Shown: positions 6,800-15,280, numbered from the stretch's first letter. The stretch is 64,000 nt of DNA from an uncultured Bacteroidales bacterium (GCA_902799685.1 CADCBO010000010.1:1-64000); one strand, 5' to 3'. Notes: generated by a model from the letters alone, not told the origin. Numbers and translations are program-made.

Positions 6800-9438
6800 T
6801 TGTTGTCTTTTTCAACACCCTTGGCAGCGATGCGGCCCGATGCCATGCACTCGGTCAGAGCGTTGCCACCCAGACGGTTGCCGCCGAAGAATCCGCCGGT
6901 TACCTCACCTGCGGCATAGAGGCCGGGGATGGGTTTGCCGTTGGCATCAAGTACGCGGCGGTCCAGGTCAACCTTGAGTCCACCCATTGTGTGGTGGGTT
7001 GACGGAGCAAGCACGCGGATTGAGAGGCTGGCATCATCAATGCTGTAGCTGTCCAGGTTATATGTACCATCGGCATTGCGGCTGGCGTTGCCTATGGGGC
7101 CTGACGGATGACGCTTGCCGGCCTCCTTGGGTTGCTGGCCCTGCATGATGGCCATATCATACTCACGGATGGATTTCTTGACCTCCTCGGGGTCTGTATC
7201 CACGTCTATCTCCTTGAAGAAATCACCCAGTTCCGATACACGACCGCTCCAGTCACGACCGTTGAAACGACGCACAGGGGCTGCTGCGGCTGCATTGGCG
7301 TTTCCGCCGGCATTGGCACCGGGAGCACCGCCGCCGAAGCCGCCAAATCCACCGCCTCCACCGAAGCCTCCGCCTCCGCCGAAGCCACCGAAGCCGCCGC
7401 CGAAGCCGCCGCCTCCACCAAAGCCGCCGAATCCGCGGGTGATGTAGAAATAGACGCCCTTGGCACCGAACTTGTCGATACCGAACTTGAAGCCGTTGAG
7501 TGAAAGCACATCGCGCTCGGAGCACTCATCAACATAACGGTGTCCGGTCTTGGGGCTGATGAACACTGCGTTCTCAACACCGCCGAATGCGATTGCACCA
7601 TCGGCAGTATAAGCCAGAGGCATAAGCTGAGTATAGCCCTCGCCAACTGTTGCGGCACCAACCTTCTCGGCCATATCGATACCGTCACCGCGCAGTGATG
7701 AGCGGTTGGTGGTACCTATATTGGGTGACAGATACTGGCGTGACCAGTACTTGTTGGTCTTAAGCACCTTCTGGATATTTGCGGCATATCCGCCGGTAGC
7801 TATGATGACGCCCTTCTTGGCATGGGCGGTAACCACAGTGCCATCGGCCATCTTGGCCTTGACGCCTGTTACGCGGCCGTTCTCGAATATGAGCTCATCG
7901 GCGCTGGTCTCTCTCATGATGCGGTTATGCTTGCTGGCGTTGTTGATGACTGCAACGGGAGCCATAACGTATGAGCCCCAGTTGCCCTGATAACGCTCAG
8001 TCGTGCCGTCACCATCGGCATCAACAGTGCAACCATTCATAGTGTTGCCGCGATACCACAGGGCACCCACCAGGGTTGACTGGCTGTCACTGAAGCCCAC
8101 GCCCATCTCCATAAGCCAAGGCTTAAGCTGCTCACCTTCAAGTACGAACTGCTTAACCAGGTCATAGTCACCGTAAATCCACTCATCCTTGGCGGTGTTC
8201 TGACGCAGACCGCCGTAGTAGGTCTGGAAGATATGCAGATTGGTGGTTGAGAACAGCAGAAGCTGGTTCTCGGGGGTACCCTTCTTGAGCTGCGGCTCGG
8301 CATAATCCAGATAAGCCTTTATCTCTTTCTTGAGTTCCTGCAGGGTTGACAGATACTCGGGATGTACGCCATGCTTGGAGAGTTCCTCTATATCACCTGC
8401 CACAAACTCATGGTCCTTATAGAATGATGCATCAAACGGTGCCTCACTCCATCCGTAGATTACCTTGAGGTCATTCACGCAACCCACTGTGGCACGGACC
8501 TTATTGTGTGTCCTGCCGTCAAAACCCTTGGCGCTGGTAGCGGTGGGATTATTGATATCCCATACCAGGCTGTGATCTACTGACTGATAAACGCCGCCCG
8601 ATACGAGCGTGTTACCGCCCAGCTCGGCATTCTTTTCAATCACAAGTACAGTGCTGCCGTCCTGAGCGGCCTGGGCACCTGCGCAAAGACCTGCACCGCC
8701 GCCACCTATGATTACGATATCCCAGGTATCCTCAATTGGAGCACCGGGCTTGCTCTCTATGGTATTGTTCATGAACGCGGTGCGGTTGGTCACACCTGCC
8801 TGCTGCGCAGCATCAAGTACAGCTGCTTTGAGTCCGAAACTTGACATTGTGGCACCGGTAACAGCATCCACGCCAAGACCATTGGCTGCAATCAGCTTGG
8901 GACTCAGGATGGGGAATGAAGCATCGCCCACATGAGCGGTCTCACGCTGCTGGCCAACACTGATATTGGTAATGCCGGTCTCGCTGAATGTGACGCGGGC
9001 CTGCACCTGACCGCCGTAACCCTTGCCGCTGCCAGTATATGTACCTGGCGTGAAGCTGATTGAGGCATTCTTGGCCGGAGCCTGCTTCTCGCCGCGTGCA
9101 ATTGCCAGAGCCTCATTCACTGCGCTCTTTACCGCATCCGATGAATAAGTTGCGCCTGTAACACCGTCAACATCGGTCGACTGGGCCTCTACAATACGTT
9201 TGGGCACCTCGGTATAAGCCGATGTGTACTTGCTGTAGGTGTTGCCGTTATCCTTAACGGTAACAGAAGAGATCTTGTGACCCTTGATTGTAACCGTTGC
9301 GGTCACAGTACCTTCAAGATTAAGGCCATCAGCAGTGTATTTGCCGTTAGCCAACTGTGTTCCATCTGTCGGTGCACCACCTCCGCAGGCAGCCAGAACC
9401 AGACTTAAACTCCAAAAACAAACCTTAGATATTCTCAT
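6796..9438 (-). CDS. exported FMN/FAD fumarate-reductase-like flavoprotein
   Basis: An 880-residue lipoprotein-type flavoenzyme related to flavocytochrome c fumarate reductase and urocanate reductase. It has a lipobox (LVLAACGGG, Cys about 18) and two FMN-binding domains (about 30-115 and 130-220). Each has a Thr flavinylation motif (DGVTGATYSS, DAVTGATMSS). A FAD_binding_2 domain starts at IVIIGGGGAGLCAGAQAAQDG (about 245) and ends with HTMGGLKVD and GLYAAGEVTGGFFGGNRLGGNA. It probably takes electrons in the periplasm for reduction of an unsaturated organic acceptor; the substrate is unknown. Residues 669-721 are a Gly/Phe then Ala/Asn low-complexity insert, unusual inside this fold. It lies 119 nt after rnfA and may be co-transcribed with rnf. 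Confidence 0.9.
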   Translation of the reverse strand: MRISKVCFWSLSLVLAACGGGAPTDGTQLANGKYTADGLNLEGTVTATVTIKGHKISSVTVKDNGNTYSKYTSAYTEVPKRIVEAQSTDVDGVTGATYSSDAVKSAVNEALAIARGEKQAPAKNASISFTPGTYTGSGKGYGGQVQARVTFSETGITNISVGQQRETAHVGDASFPILSPKLIAANGLGVDAVTGATMSSFGLKAAVLDAAQQAGVTNRTAFMNNTIESKPGAPIEDTWDIVIIGGGGAGLCAGAQAAQDGSTVLVIEKNAELGGNTLVSGGVYQSVDHSLVWDINNPTATSAKGFDGRTHNKVRATVGCVNDLKVIYGWSEAPFDASFYKDHEFVAGDIEELSKHGVHPEYLSTLQELKKEIKAYLDYAEPQLKKGTPENQLLLFSTTNLHIFQTYYGGLRQNTAKDEWIYGDYDLVKQFVLEGEQLKPWLMEMGVGFSDSQSTLVGALWYRGNTMNGCTVDADGDGTTERYQGNWGSYVMAPVAVINNASKHNRIMRETSADELIFENGRVTGVKAKMADGTVVTAHAKKGVIIATGGYAANIQKVLKTNKYWSRQYLSPNIGTTNRSSLRGDGIDMAEKVGAATVGEGYTQLMPLAYTADGAIAFGGVENAVFISPKTGHRYVDECSERDVLSLNGFKFGIDKFGAKGVYFYITRGFGGFGGGGGFGGGFGGFGGGGGFGGGGGFGGFGGGAPGANAGGNANAAAAAPVRRFNGRDWSGRVSELGDFFKEIDVDTDPEEVKKSIREYDMAIMQGQQPKEAGKRHPSGPIGNASRNADGTYNLDSYSIDDASLSIRVLAPSTHHTMGGLKVDLDRRVLDANGKPIPGLYAAGEVTGGFFGGNRLGGNALTECMASGRIAAKGVEKDNK
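7276..7434 (-). repeat. GGFGG-encoding low-complexity tract inside the flavoprotein gene
   Basis: About 36 codons encode only Gly and Phe (patterns GGFGG and GGGGGF), followed by 17 codons rich in Ala, Asn and Gly. The DNA is a near-tandem GGCGGC/TTC repeat, prone to slippage. It interrupts the FAD-domain/capping region between ITR and VRRFNGRDW. Confidence 0.85.
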
Positions 9439-9465
9439 AATTTCAATTATAATGTCAACTTTTTT

Positions 9466-9498
9466 AATTGAGAATTGAGAATTGAAAAATGAGAATTA
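9466..9498 (-). repeat. AATTGAR heptad repeat, distal inverted copy
   Basis: On the plus strand this reads AATTGAGAATTGAGAATTGA then AAAATGAGAATTA. It is the reverse complement of the copy at 9531-9557, so the two can pair. The 32-nt loop between them contains a 12-bp palindrome, TGCGTTAACGCA (9511-9522). Confidence 0.7.
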
Positions 9499-9530
9499 AT
9501 ACTCAGAACCTGCGTTAACGCACCGGATGG

Positions 9531-9557
9531 TAATTCTCAATTCTCAATTTTCAATTA
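9531..9557 (-). repeat. AATTGAR heptad repeat after rnfA
   Basis: In the coding direction of rnfA (minus strand) about 3.5 tandem copies of the 7-bp unit AATTGAR directly follow the rnfA stop codon. The same array occurs at 34362-34391 and 43788-43819. Confidence 0.75.
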
Positions 9558-10178
9558 TCATTGGCCGAAGGCCATTGATATGCCATGATCCACGCCGCTG
9601 AATCCCATGAACGCCAGAGCCAGAAGGCCAGCGGTAATGAGAGCGATAGCCATTCCCTCCATGCTCTTGGGTACGCGCACCCGGGCCAACTGCTCACGTA
9701 TGCCTGCAAATATGATCAGAGCCAGAGCAAAACCGATAGATGTTGCAATGGCATATACCACACCTGTAAGCAGATTAGGCTCCAGACCCTGTGCATTGTA
9801 AGTGCCATTGGCCACCAGGATTGATACTCCCAGAATGCAGCAATTGGTAGTGATAAGCGGCAGGAATATGCCCAGCGCCTGATAGAGTGAAGGAGAAACC
9901 TTCTTAAGGATTATCTCCAGCATCTGCACCAGTCCGGCTATCACCAGGATGAACAGTATGGTCTGCAGGTAACCCAGTCCGCATGGATTCAGCACCCAGT
10001 TCTGCAAAGCATATGTCACAATCACCGCAACCGTAAGCACGAATGTTACGGCCAGTCCCATACCTGCGGCGGTACTGATCTTTTTTGATACACCCAGGAA
10101 CGGGCATATGCCCAGGAACTGGGAAAGCACTATATTATTGACGAATATAGCTGCGATAAAAATCAGAAAATATTCCAT
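9558..10178 (-). CDS. rnfA: Rnf complex subunit A
   Basis: A 206-residue membrane protein with six hydrophobic helices, an Rnf/Nqr core ion-translocating subunit. Family motifs include NNIVLSQFLGICPFLGVSKK near the N-terminus and LPLITTNCCILGVSIL in the middle. The Cys residues in these half-membrane helices bind the intramembrane [2Fe-2S] cluster shared with RnfE. Full length. It is the last rnf gene of the operon, 5 nt after rnfE. Confidence 0.96.
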   Translation of the reverse strand: MEYFLIFIAAIFVNNIVLSQFLGICPFLGVSKKISTAAGMGLAVTFVLTVAVIVTYALQNWVLNPCGLGYLQTILFILVIAGLVQMLEIILKKVSPSLYQALGIFLPLITTNCCILGVSILVANGTYNAQGLEPNLLTGVVYAIATSIGFALALIIFAGIREQLARVRVPKSMEGMAIALITAGLLALAFMGFSGVDHGISMAFGQ

Positions 10179-10183
10179 AATGT

Positions 10184-10774
10184 TCAGGCTTTACGGTTCT
10201 TGATTGAATTGACTATAGCCATAAGCAGGCCCAGGGTGATGAAAGCACCGGGAGCAAGCACAAACACCAGCATGTTCATGGACTCGGGCAGGATGCGGTA
10301 ACCGAACACGGCTCCGTTACCCAGCAGTTCACGTACAAATCCCAGAAGAGTAAGGGCAAGGGTGAAACCTATGCCTATTCCGATGCCGTCACAGATTGAT
10401 GCCAGCACATTGTTCTTGGCAGCGAACGCCTCGGCACGGCCCAGGATGATGCAGTTTACGACAATCAGAGGTATGAAAATACCCAGAGTCTTGTACAGAT
10501 CAGGAACATAAGCCTGCATGAGCATCTGCAACAGTGTCACGAACGATGCTATCACAACAATGTAGCATGGTATCCTGACGCCGTCAGGGATCAGGTTCTT
10601 GAGCAGTGATATGAATGTATTGGAGCATATCAGCACGAACATGGTGGCCACACCCATTCCCAAGCCGTTTATGGCCGATGTGGTGGTAGCCAGCGTGGGA
10701 CACATACCCAGCAGGAGGACAAACGTGGGGTTCTCCTTGACTATTCCGTTTATTATTGTCTTGAAGTAATTCAT
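10184..10774 (-). CDS. rnfE: Rnf complex subunit E
   Basis: A 196-residue inner-membrane protein homologous to RnfA/NqrD. Starting at MNYFKTIINGIVKENPTFVL removes an 11-residue upstream extension that would overlap rnfG. Conserved helices include LLGMCPTLATTTSAINGLGMG and FIPLIVVNCIILGRAEAFA. The Cys residues match those that hold the intramembrane iron-sulfur cluster with RnfA. Six membrane spans are visible. It is separated from rnfG by 13 nt and from rnfA by 9. Confidence 0.95.
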   Translation of the reverse strand: MNYFKTIINGIVKENPTFVLLLGMCPTLATTTSAINGLGMGVATMFVLICSNTFISLLKNLIPDGVRIPCYIVVIASFVTLLQMLMQAYVPDLYKTLGIFIPLIVVNCIILGRAEAFAAKNNVLASICDGIGIGIGFTLALTLLGFVRELLGNGAVFGYRILPESMNMLVFVLAPGAFITLGLLMAIVNSIKNRKA

Positions 10775-10787
10775 AATACTGCCTTTT

Positions 10788-11459
10788 TTAGTTCTGTGAT
10801 GAAGCACCGCTCACCGCATCGGCTGCACTATAACCGAACACAGCCTTATAGGCAGCGTTCACGGCACGGAGAAATGCCTTTGACGTGATTGTTGATGCGG
10901 TAATGGCATCCACATCGCCACCATCCTTGCTTACTATCATCATGTCATCGCCGGGATTCATTCCAATGATATTATGGTTGCCGGGCTTGCCGGGAGCACC
11001 CAGAAGAACATCCACTACGGCAGGCTGCTCCTTGGCCTCGGCGCTTGCCTGACGGAACCAACCGTCGGCCTGGGCGCCAAGTCCGGGAGTCTCGCTGTGC
11101 TCAAGCACCGTGTAACCCAGGATCTTACCCTCGGGATCAAATCCCACCATCACCTTGAGCGCACCGCCGAATCCGTTCTTATCGGTAGATTCAACGGCTG
11201 TGCCTATCAGGTTACCGTTCATGTCATTCACGCTGTGGAACACGAACCCGTCCTGTTCCACGGGGTCATCGACCGTGAACTGGATATCACGGTCACCCAG
11301 TATGACACTCTTTATTCCGTTCTCAATGGCCAGGTTGTTTATCTCCTCTATGGGACCGCTGGTCACATTGTTGACCCAAGCCAGCAAACCCGCAGCCACA
11401 ACGGCGATGAGGGTGAGCACCAGGGCCATGTTCAATATGTTTGATTGCAGTTTCTTCAT
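10788..11459 (-). CDS. rnfG: Rnf complex subunit G (FMN-carrying)
   Basis: A 223-residue protein with one N-terminal transmembrane helix and a periplasmic FMN_bind domain, the covalent-flavin electron carrier of Rnf. Signature segments are GYTVLEHSETPGLGAQADGWF and the flavinylation region VDAITASTITSKAF near residue 190. The acceptor Thr sits in TAST rather than the common SGAT/TGAT. Starting at the second in-frame Met (MKKLQSN) gives an ATGA overlap with the rnfD stop, which supports this start. ApbE, which attaches the flavin, is not in the window. Confidence 0.94.
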   Translation of the reverse strand: MKKLQSNILNMALVLTLIAVVAAGLLAWVNNVTSGPIEEINNLAIENGIKSVILGDRDIQFTVDDPVEQDGFVFHSVNDMNGNLIGTAVESTDKNGFGGALKVMVGFDPEGKILGYTVLEHSETPGLGAQADGWFRQASAEAKEQPAVVDVLLGAPGKPGNHNIIGMNPGDDMMIVSKDGGDVDAITASTITSKAFLRAVNAAYKAVFGYSAADAVSGASSQN

Positions 11460-12439
11460 TTTACAGCCTCCCCGAAACGTTTTGGTTTGCACCAGTTGTT
11501 AATGAGCGGAACAACCGCATTCATGATAAGGATAGCGAATGACATGCCCTCAGGATAAGATCCGAAATAACGGATAATCACCGTGAGGAATCCTATGCCT
11601 ATTCCATACCACACCATACCTGTTGTAGTCATGGGCGATGTCACATAATCGGTAGCCATGAATATGGCACCCAGCATGAGACCGCCTGCGCACAGATGAT
11701 AAAGCGGGTTGACATAAAGCACGGGATTGATCATCCACATGATTCCTGTCAGTACAGCCACTGTAGCCAGGATGGTAACAGGGATATGCCAGGTAATAAC
11801 CTTGCGCCACAGCAGTATGATAAGTCCTATGAGCAGTGCCACAGCGCTTACCTCACCTAAGCAACCGCCGATGTTACCCAGGAACAGGTCCTTCAAGCCC
11901 GGCAGCTGGTCCATTGCAGCGGTGTTTCCACCTGCTATCTGGCCAATCAGGTTGAGCGGTGTAGCACCTGTAACGGCATCGGCATATGCCATCATCTGAT
12001 GCGGAACGGGCCACGATGTCATCCTGGCCGGGAATGAAATGAGCAGGAACACACGTCCCACCAATGCGGGGTTGAACGGGTTGTTGCCAAGTCCGCCGAA
12101 CGCCATCTTACCTATGCCTATAGCCACAAGCGCACCCATGACAATCATATACAGAGGTATGTTTGACGGCAGGTTGAACGCCAGCAGGATACCGGTTATG
12201 ATAGCCGATCCGTCGGCAAGAGTGGAGGGACGCTTAAGGAAAAAGCGTGTGATGAACCACTCAAAGAACAGACACGATGCCACCGATGTGGCTGTCACAA
12301 TCACGGCACCGGCCCCAAACACTATGACCGATGCTATGAATGCAGGAACCAGCGCCCATATCACGGTACGCATGTTCCTTTCTATAGTGTCACCGCAATG
12401 CACATGCGGTGATGTGGTTATATGTAGTTTCTGTGCCAT
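11456..12439 (-). CDS. rnfD: Rnf complex subunit D
   Basis: A 327-residue NqrB/RnfD family membrane protein with about nine to ten helices. The flavinylation motif DAVTGATPL (about 150-158) should carry covalent FMN. Other family marks are GKMAFGGLGNNPFNPALVGRVF, and FMATDYVTSPMT near the C-terminus. It overlaps rnfG by 4 nt and starts 6 nt after rnfC. Full length. Confidence 0.96.
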   Translation of the reverse strand: MAQKLHITTSPHVHCGDTIERNMRTVIWALVPAFIASVIVFGAGAVIVTATSVASCLFFEWFITRFFLKRPSTLADGSAIITGILLAFNLPSNIPLYMIVMGALVAIGIGKMAFGGLGNNPFNPALVGRVFLLISFPARMTSWPVPHQMMAYADAVTGATPLNLIGQIAGGNTAAMDQLPGLKDLFLGNIGGCLGEVSAVALLIGLIILLWRKVITWHIPVTILATVAVLTGIMWMINPVLYVNPLYHLCAGGLMLGAIFMATDYVTSPMTTTGMVWYGIGIGFLTVIIRYFGSYPEGMSFAILIMNAVVPLINNWCKPKRFGEAVK

Positions 12440-12445
12440 AATACC

Positions 12446-13783
12446 TTATTTCTTTGCGTTACGGGCGCGGATTATTCCGCCCACCCTGTTCTTGGCCAGA
12501 CGCACCCAGTCCAACAGCGGACGACGTGAAGGACATGTGCTCTGACAGCAGCCGCACTCAATGCAACTCATTATCCAGTTCTCTTCGGCGCACTCCCAGT
12601 CACCCTGCTCCGATGCGGTTGCAAGCAGATAGGGCTCCAAGCCCATGGGGCAGGCCTGAACACACTTGGCGCAGCGTATGCAGTTGCGCTCCTCACGGCG
12701 TATGACATCGGCCTCCGGAATCATTAGCAGACCAGATGTACCCTTTACAACCGGAGCTGTATCATCCAGCAGCGGACGTCCCATCATAGGGCCACCGGAA
12801 ATGAGCTTACCTGTATCCTCCGGCATACCGCCAGCGTACTCAATGAGCTGGCTTACGGGAGTACCCATACGGACCTTGAGGTTACACGGGTTCTTGAGTC
12901 CCTTGCCGGTTACGGTAACTATACGCTCAAACAGAGGCTTGTTCTTCATCACGGCCTCATAGATGGCAAATACGGTACCTACGTTCTGCACCACGCAGCC
13001 TACGTTTGCAGGCAGTGCCGGTGGCGGCGGAACCTGACGGCCTGTCACAGCCTCAATAAGCTGTTTTTCACCACCCTGCGGATATTTCATCTGCAGCGGC
13101 ATCACCTCTATGCCGCTAACCATCGATGTCTTGGACTGCAGCAACGATATTGCATCGGGCTTGTTTGCCTCAACACCTATAACGGCGCGGTCTATGCCCA
13201 GGACCTTAAGTATTATCTTTACACCTATAATTATCTCATCAGGATGCTCCAGCATCAGACGGTGATCGGCGGTCAGATACGGCTCGCACTCAACGGCGTT
13301 AATGATGAGCGTGTCAATGGTGCAATCCTTGGGAGGACACAGCTTGACATGAGTGGGGAAACAGGCTCCGCCCATGCCCACTATACCGGCGTTCTTGATG
13401 CACTCTATTATCTCATCGCGTGACTTGTTGCTCTGAAGTATCAGTTTATCGGAGCGGTCTATGGATGGCTCCCATTCATCGCCCTCCACATCAATGAAGA
13501 TTGCAGGCTTGCGCAAGCCGCTGGCATCGATCACGCTGTCTATCTTGGCCACCTTACCCGATACTGATGAATGTATCGAGGCCGACATGAAACCGCCAGG
13601 CTCGGCGATGCGTGTTCCTACACGCACGGTGTCACCTTTCTGCACGCAAGGCACGGCAGGAGCGCCTATATGTTGGGACAACGGGAACACCGCCTGTTTG
13701 GGCAGTGCCAGTGTCTCTATCTTGCGGTCGGCAGTGAGCTTGTTGGGCTCGGGATGGACACCTCCTATCTTGAAAGTATTCAT
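12446..13783 (-). CDS. rnfC: Rnf complex subunit C
   Basis: A 445-residue cytoplasmic-face subunit that binds NAD(H) and FMN and connects to RnfB. The N-terminus is FKIGGVHPEPNKLTADRKIE. The nucleotide-binding region contains GIVGMGGACFPTHVKL and INAVECEPYLTADHRLMLE. Two [4Fe-4S] motifs lie near residues 375-430 (CIRCAKCVQACPMGLEP and CIECGCCQSTCPSRRP). Length fits the short Bacteroidota/Clostridia form without the Ala/Lys-rich tail of enterobacterial RsxC. Confidence 0.96.
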   Translation of the reverse strand: MNTFKIGGVHPEPNKLTADRKIETLALPKQAVFPLSQHIGAPAVPCVQKGDTVRVGTRIAEPGGFMSASIHSSVSGKVAKIDSVIDASGLRKPAIFIDVEGDEWEPSIDRSDKLILQSNKSRDEIIECIKNAGIVGMGGACFPTHVKLCPPKDCTIDTLIINAVECEPYLTADHRLMLEHPDEIIIGVKIILKVLGIDRAVIGVEANKPDAISLLQSKTSMVSGIEVMPLQMKYPQGGEKQLIEAVTGRQVPPPPALPANVGCVVQNVGTVFAIYEAVMKNKPLFERIVTVTGKGLKNPCNLKVRMGTPVSQLIEYAGGMPEDTGKLISGGPMMGRPLLDDTAPVVKGTSGLLMIPEADVIRREERNCIRCAKCVQACPMGLEPYLLATASEQGDWECAEENWIMSCIECGCCQSTCPSRRPLLDWVRLAKNRVGGIIRARNAKK

Positions 13784-13785
13784 AA

Positions 13786-14709
13786 CTACTCTGCTTTTTG
13801 TTGTTCTACAGTATTCTCAGGCATCGGAGCGGGCTCTACAGGAGCCTGGGGTGCCTCTTCGGCCTTGGGTTCTGCCGGAGCCACAACCTTCTTGGGCGGG
13901 AAGTTCACGGCCAGAATTGTGTGCTGTGGGCACTCATCCACGCACTTGCGGCACAGGCGGCACTTCTCAAAGTCAATATAAGCCAGATTGTTCTCAAGAG
14001 TGATGGCCTCGAACGGGCAGGCCTTGACGCACTTGCCGCATCCTATGCAGGCCACAGCACAAGCCTTCTTGGCCACAGGGCCCTTATCCTTGTTCACGCA
14101 ACTTACATATACACGACGGTCAAGCTTGTTCTTGTTCCTCAGTTCAATGATATTGCGCGGGCAAGCCTTGGCACAGGCACCGCAAGCTGTACACTTGTCC
14201 TGATCCACAACAGGCAGACCGGTTTCCGGATCCATACTGATGGCATCGAACTTGCACGCCTTTACGCAGTCGCCGCATCCCAGGCACCCGAAGAAGCATC
14301 CGGTAGCACCGCCGTTCATCAACGCTGCGGCAGCACAGCTCTTTGCCCCGTCATAGACACGTGTAGCCGGACGGTTGGCGCATGAACCTGCGCAACGCAC
14401 CACAGCCACCTTCTCTACTCCAACCTCAACCGCGTGCCCCGTTATGGCAGCGATCTGTTGCATTACCTCACTCTTGCATACCGAACACTTGAGCCCGTCC
14501 ATGGACTCACTCTTTACGCAGGCCTCCGCAAACGCGGCACAACCCGGGAAGCCGCAGCCTCCGCAATTGGCGCCTGGCAGCAGTTCGGTAATCTGCCCCA
14601 CACGGGGGTCTTCCTCAACCTTGAATTTTCTTGACACGGCGTAGAGCACCAGGCCCAGTACCAATCCTGTCAATCCCAACACAAGGACAGCTGTCAAAAT
14701 AAACGACAT
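13786..14709 (-). CDS. rnfB: Rnf complex subunit B (polyferredoxin)
   Basis: A 307-residue protein with an N-terminal membrane helix, then the RnfB Fe-S domain (GANCGGCGFPGCAAFAEACV, about 47-66, and the later CSVC). At least four further Cys-rich ferredoxin motifs follow (CLGCGDCVKACKFDAI, CTACGACAKACPRNII, CIGCGKCVKACPFEAI, CRLCRKCVDECPQHTI). It passes electrons from ferredoxin to the membrane subunits. The C-terminal 45 residues are a Pro/Ala/Glu tail with no clusters. It starts 7 nt after the RseC-like gene. Confidence 0.96.
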   Translation of the reverse strand: MSFILTAVLVLGLTGLVLGLVLYAVSRKFKVEEDPRVGQITELLPGANCGGCGFPGCAAFAEACVKSESMDGLKCSVCKSEVMQQIAAITGHAVEVGVEKVAVVRCAGSCANRPATRVYDGAKSCAAAALMNGGATGCFFGCLGCGDCVKACKFDAISMDPETGLPVVDQDKCTACGACAKACPRNIIELRNKNKLDRRVYVSCVNKDKGPVAKKACAVACIGCGKCVKACPFEAITLENNLAYIDFEKCRLCRKCVDECPQHTILAVNFPPKKVVAPAEPKAEEAPQAPVEPAPMPENTVEQQKAE

Positions 14710-14716
14710 ACCTTAT

Positions 14717-15130
14717 TTAAACAATAATTCTGAATCCAAAGTCCTTTGTTATCCTGTTACGGCACAGGAACAATACAACATAGTACGGTATAAGCACCGC
14801 CAAAGAAGCAATGGCCGCCACTTTCTCGCTCCCCGTCACCGCGACAGATGCAATAAGCGCAACCAACAGAAGCAACAGCGGCAACCCGAAAGCAAGCAGC
14901 ACAGCTGTCATGCCCATACGCTCACCTGCCACCACCGTCACAGTCTGCCCTACTGACAGATTCTCCGCACCAGTCATATTCACATCCACAAGTTTCTCCT
15001 TGCTTTCGGCCGCACGGCAAATCCTGCTTGCCTGACAGCCGGAGCAGGCCGCAACCTGCAATATGCGCACGGTAACCTTTTGACCTTCAATGGAGTCTAT
15101 CACCCCTTCATGCCTTATATCCGCGCTCAT
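14717..15130 (-). CDS. RseC/MucC-like protein (SoxR-reducing system family)
   Basis: A 137-residue protein of the RseC_MucC family (PF04246). An N-terminal domain contains the cysteine-rich VAACSGCQASRICRAAESKE (about 27-46). Two transmembrane helices follow (about 72-94 and 98-117). Members are regularly the first gene of Rnf operons in Bacteroidota and are thought to take part in Rnf-dependent redox control; the molecular role is not settled. It heads the operon here, with a -7 box at 15158-15165. Confidence 0.85.
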   Translation of the reverse strand: MSADIRHEGVIDSIEGQKVTVRILQVAACSGCQASRICRAAESKEKLVDVNMTGAENLSVGQTVTVVAGERMGMTAVLLAFGLPLLLLLVALIASVAVTGSEKVAAIASLAVLIPYYVVLFLCRNRITKDFGFRIIV

Positions 15131-15157
15131 ATAGCCACCTGGTCCGTTTTAATCTTA

Positions 15158-15165
15158 CAAATGTA
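15158..15165 (-). promoter_or_regulatory. candidate -7 box and palindrome upstream of the rnf operon
   Basis: TACATTTG on the minus strand, 28 nt before the RseC-like start. The region just upstream (15176-15189) is an inverted repeat, ACGTTT/AAACGT with a 2-nt spacer, followed by a further half-site at 15192-15199. It overlaps where a -33 element should be, so it could be an operator. Confidence 0.5.
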
Positions 15166-15245
15166 AGTCATTTCTACGTTTCAAAACGTATCAAAACGTC
15201 ATTTTTATTTGAAAAAATAAGATGTCACTGAAAATAAGCGGATTC

Positions 15246-15276
15246 TTTGTCCATTCACCATTTTTTACTACCTTTG
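15246..15276 (+). promoter_or_regulatory. consensus Bacteroidota promoter of rpsP
   Basis: TTTG at 15246-15249 and TACCTTTG at 15269-15276 with a 19-nt spacer, an exact match to the -33/-7 consensus. The 5' leader is about 55 nt and includes a hairpin at 15281-15299 (GCCTTTA/TAAAGGC). Confidence 0.85.
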
Positions 15277-15280
15277 CGCC

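Noticed and set aside
7108-7503. Ala/Glu-rich ORFs on the plus strand over the Gly-Phe tract
   Set aside because: They are complements of the GGC/TTC repeat in the flavoprotein gene; low-complexity composition and no start context.
9466-9557. CRISPR-like repeat array
   Set aside because: The unit is 7 bp, tandem without spacers, and inverted on the other side; no cas genes are present.
15176-15189. Rex-type redox operator before rnf
   Set aside because: The Rex consensus TTGTGAA-N4-TTCACAA is not matched; only an AAACGT palindrome is seen.
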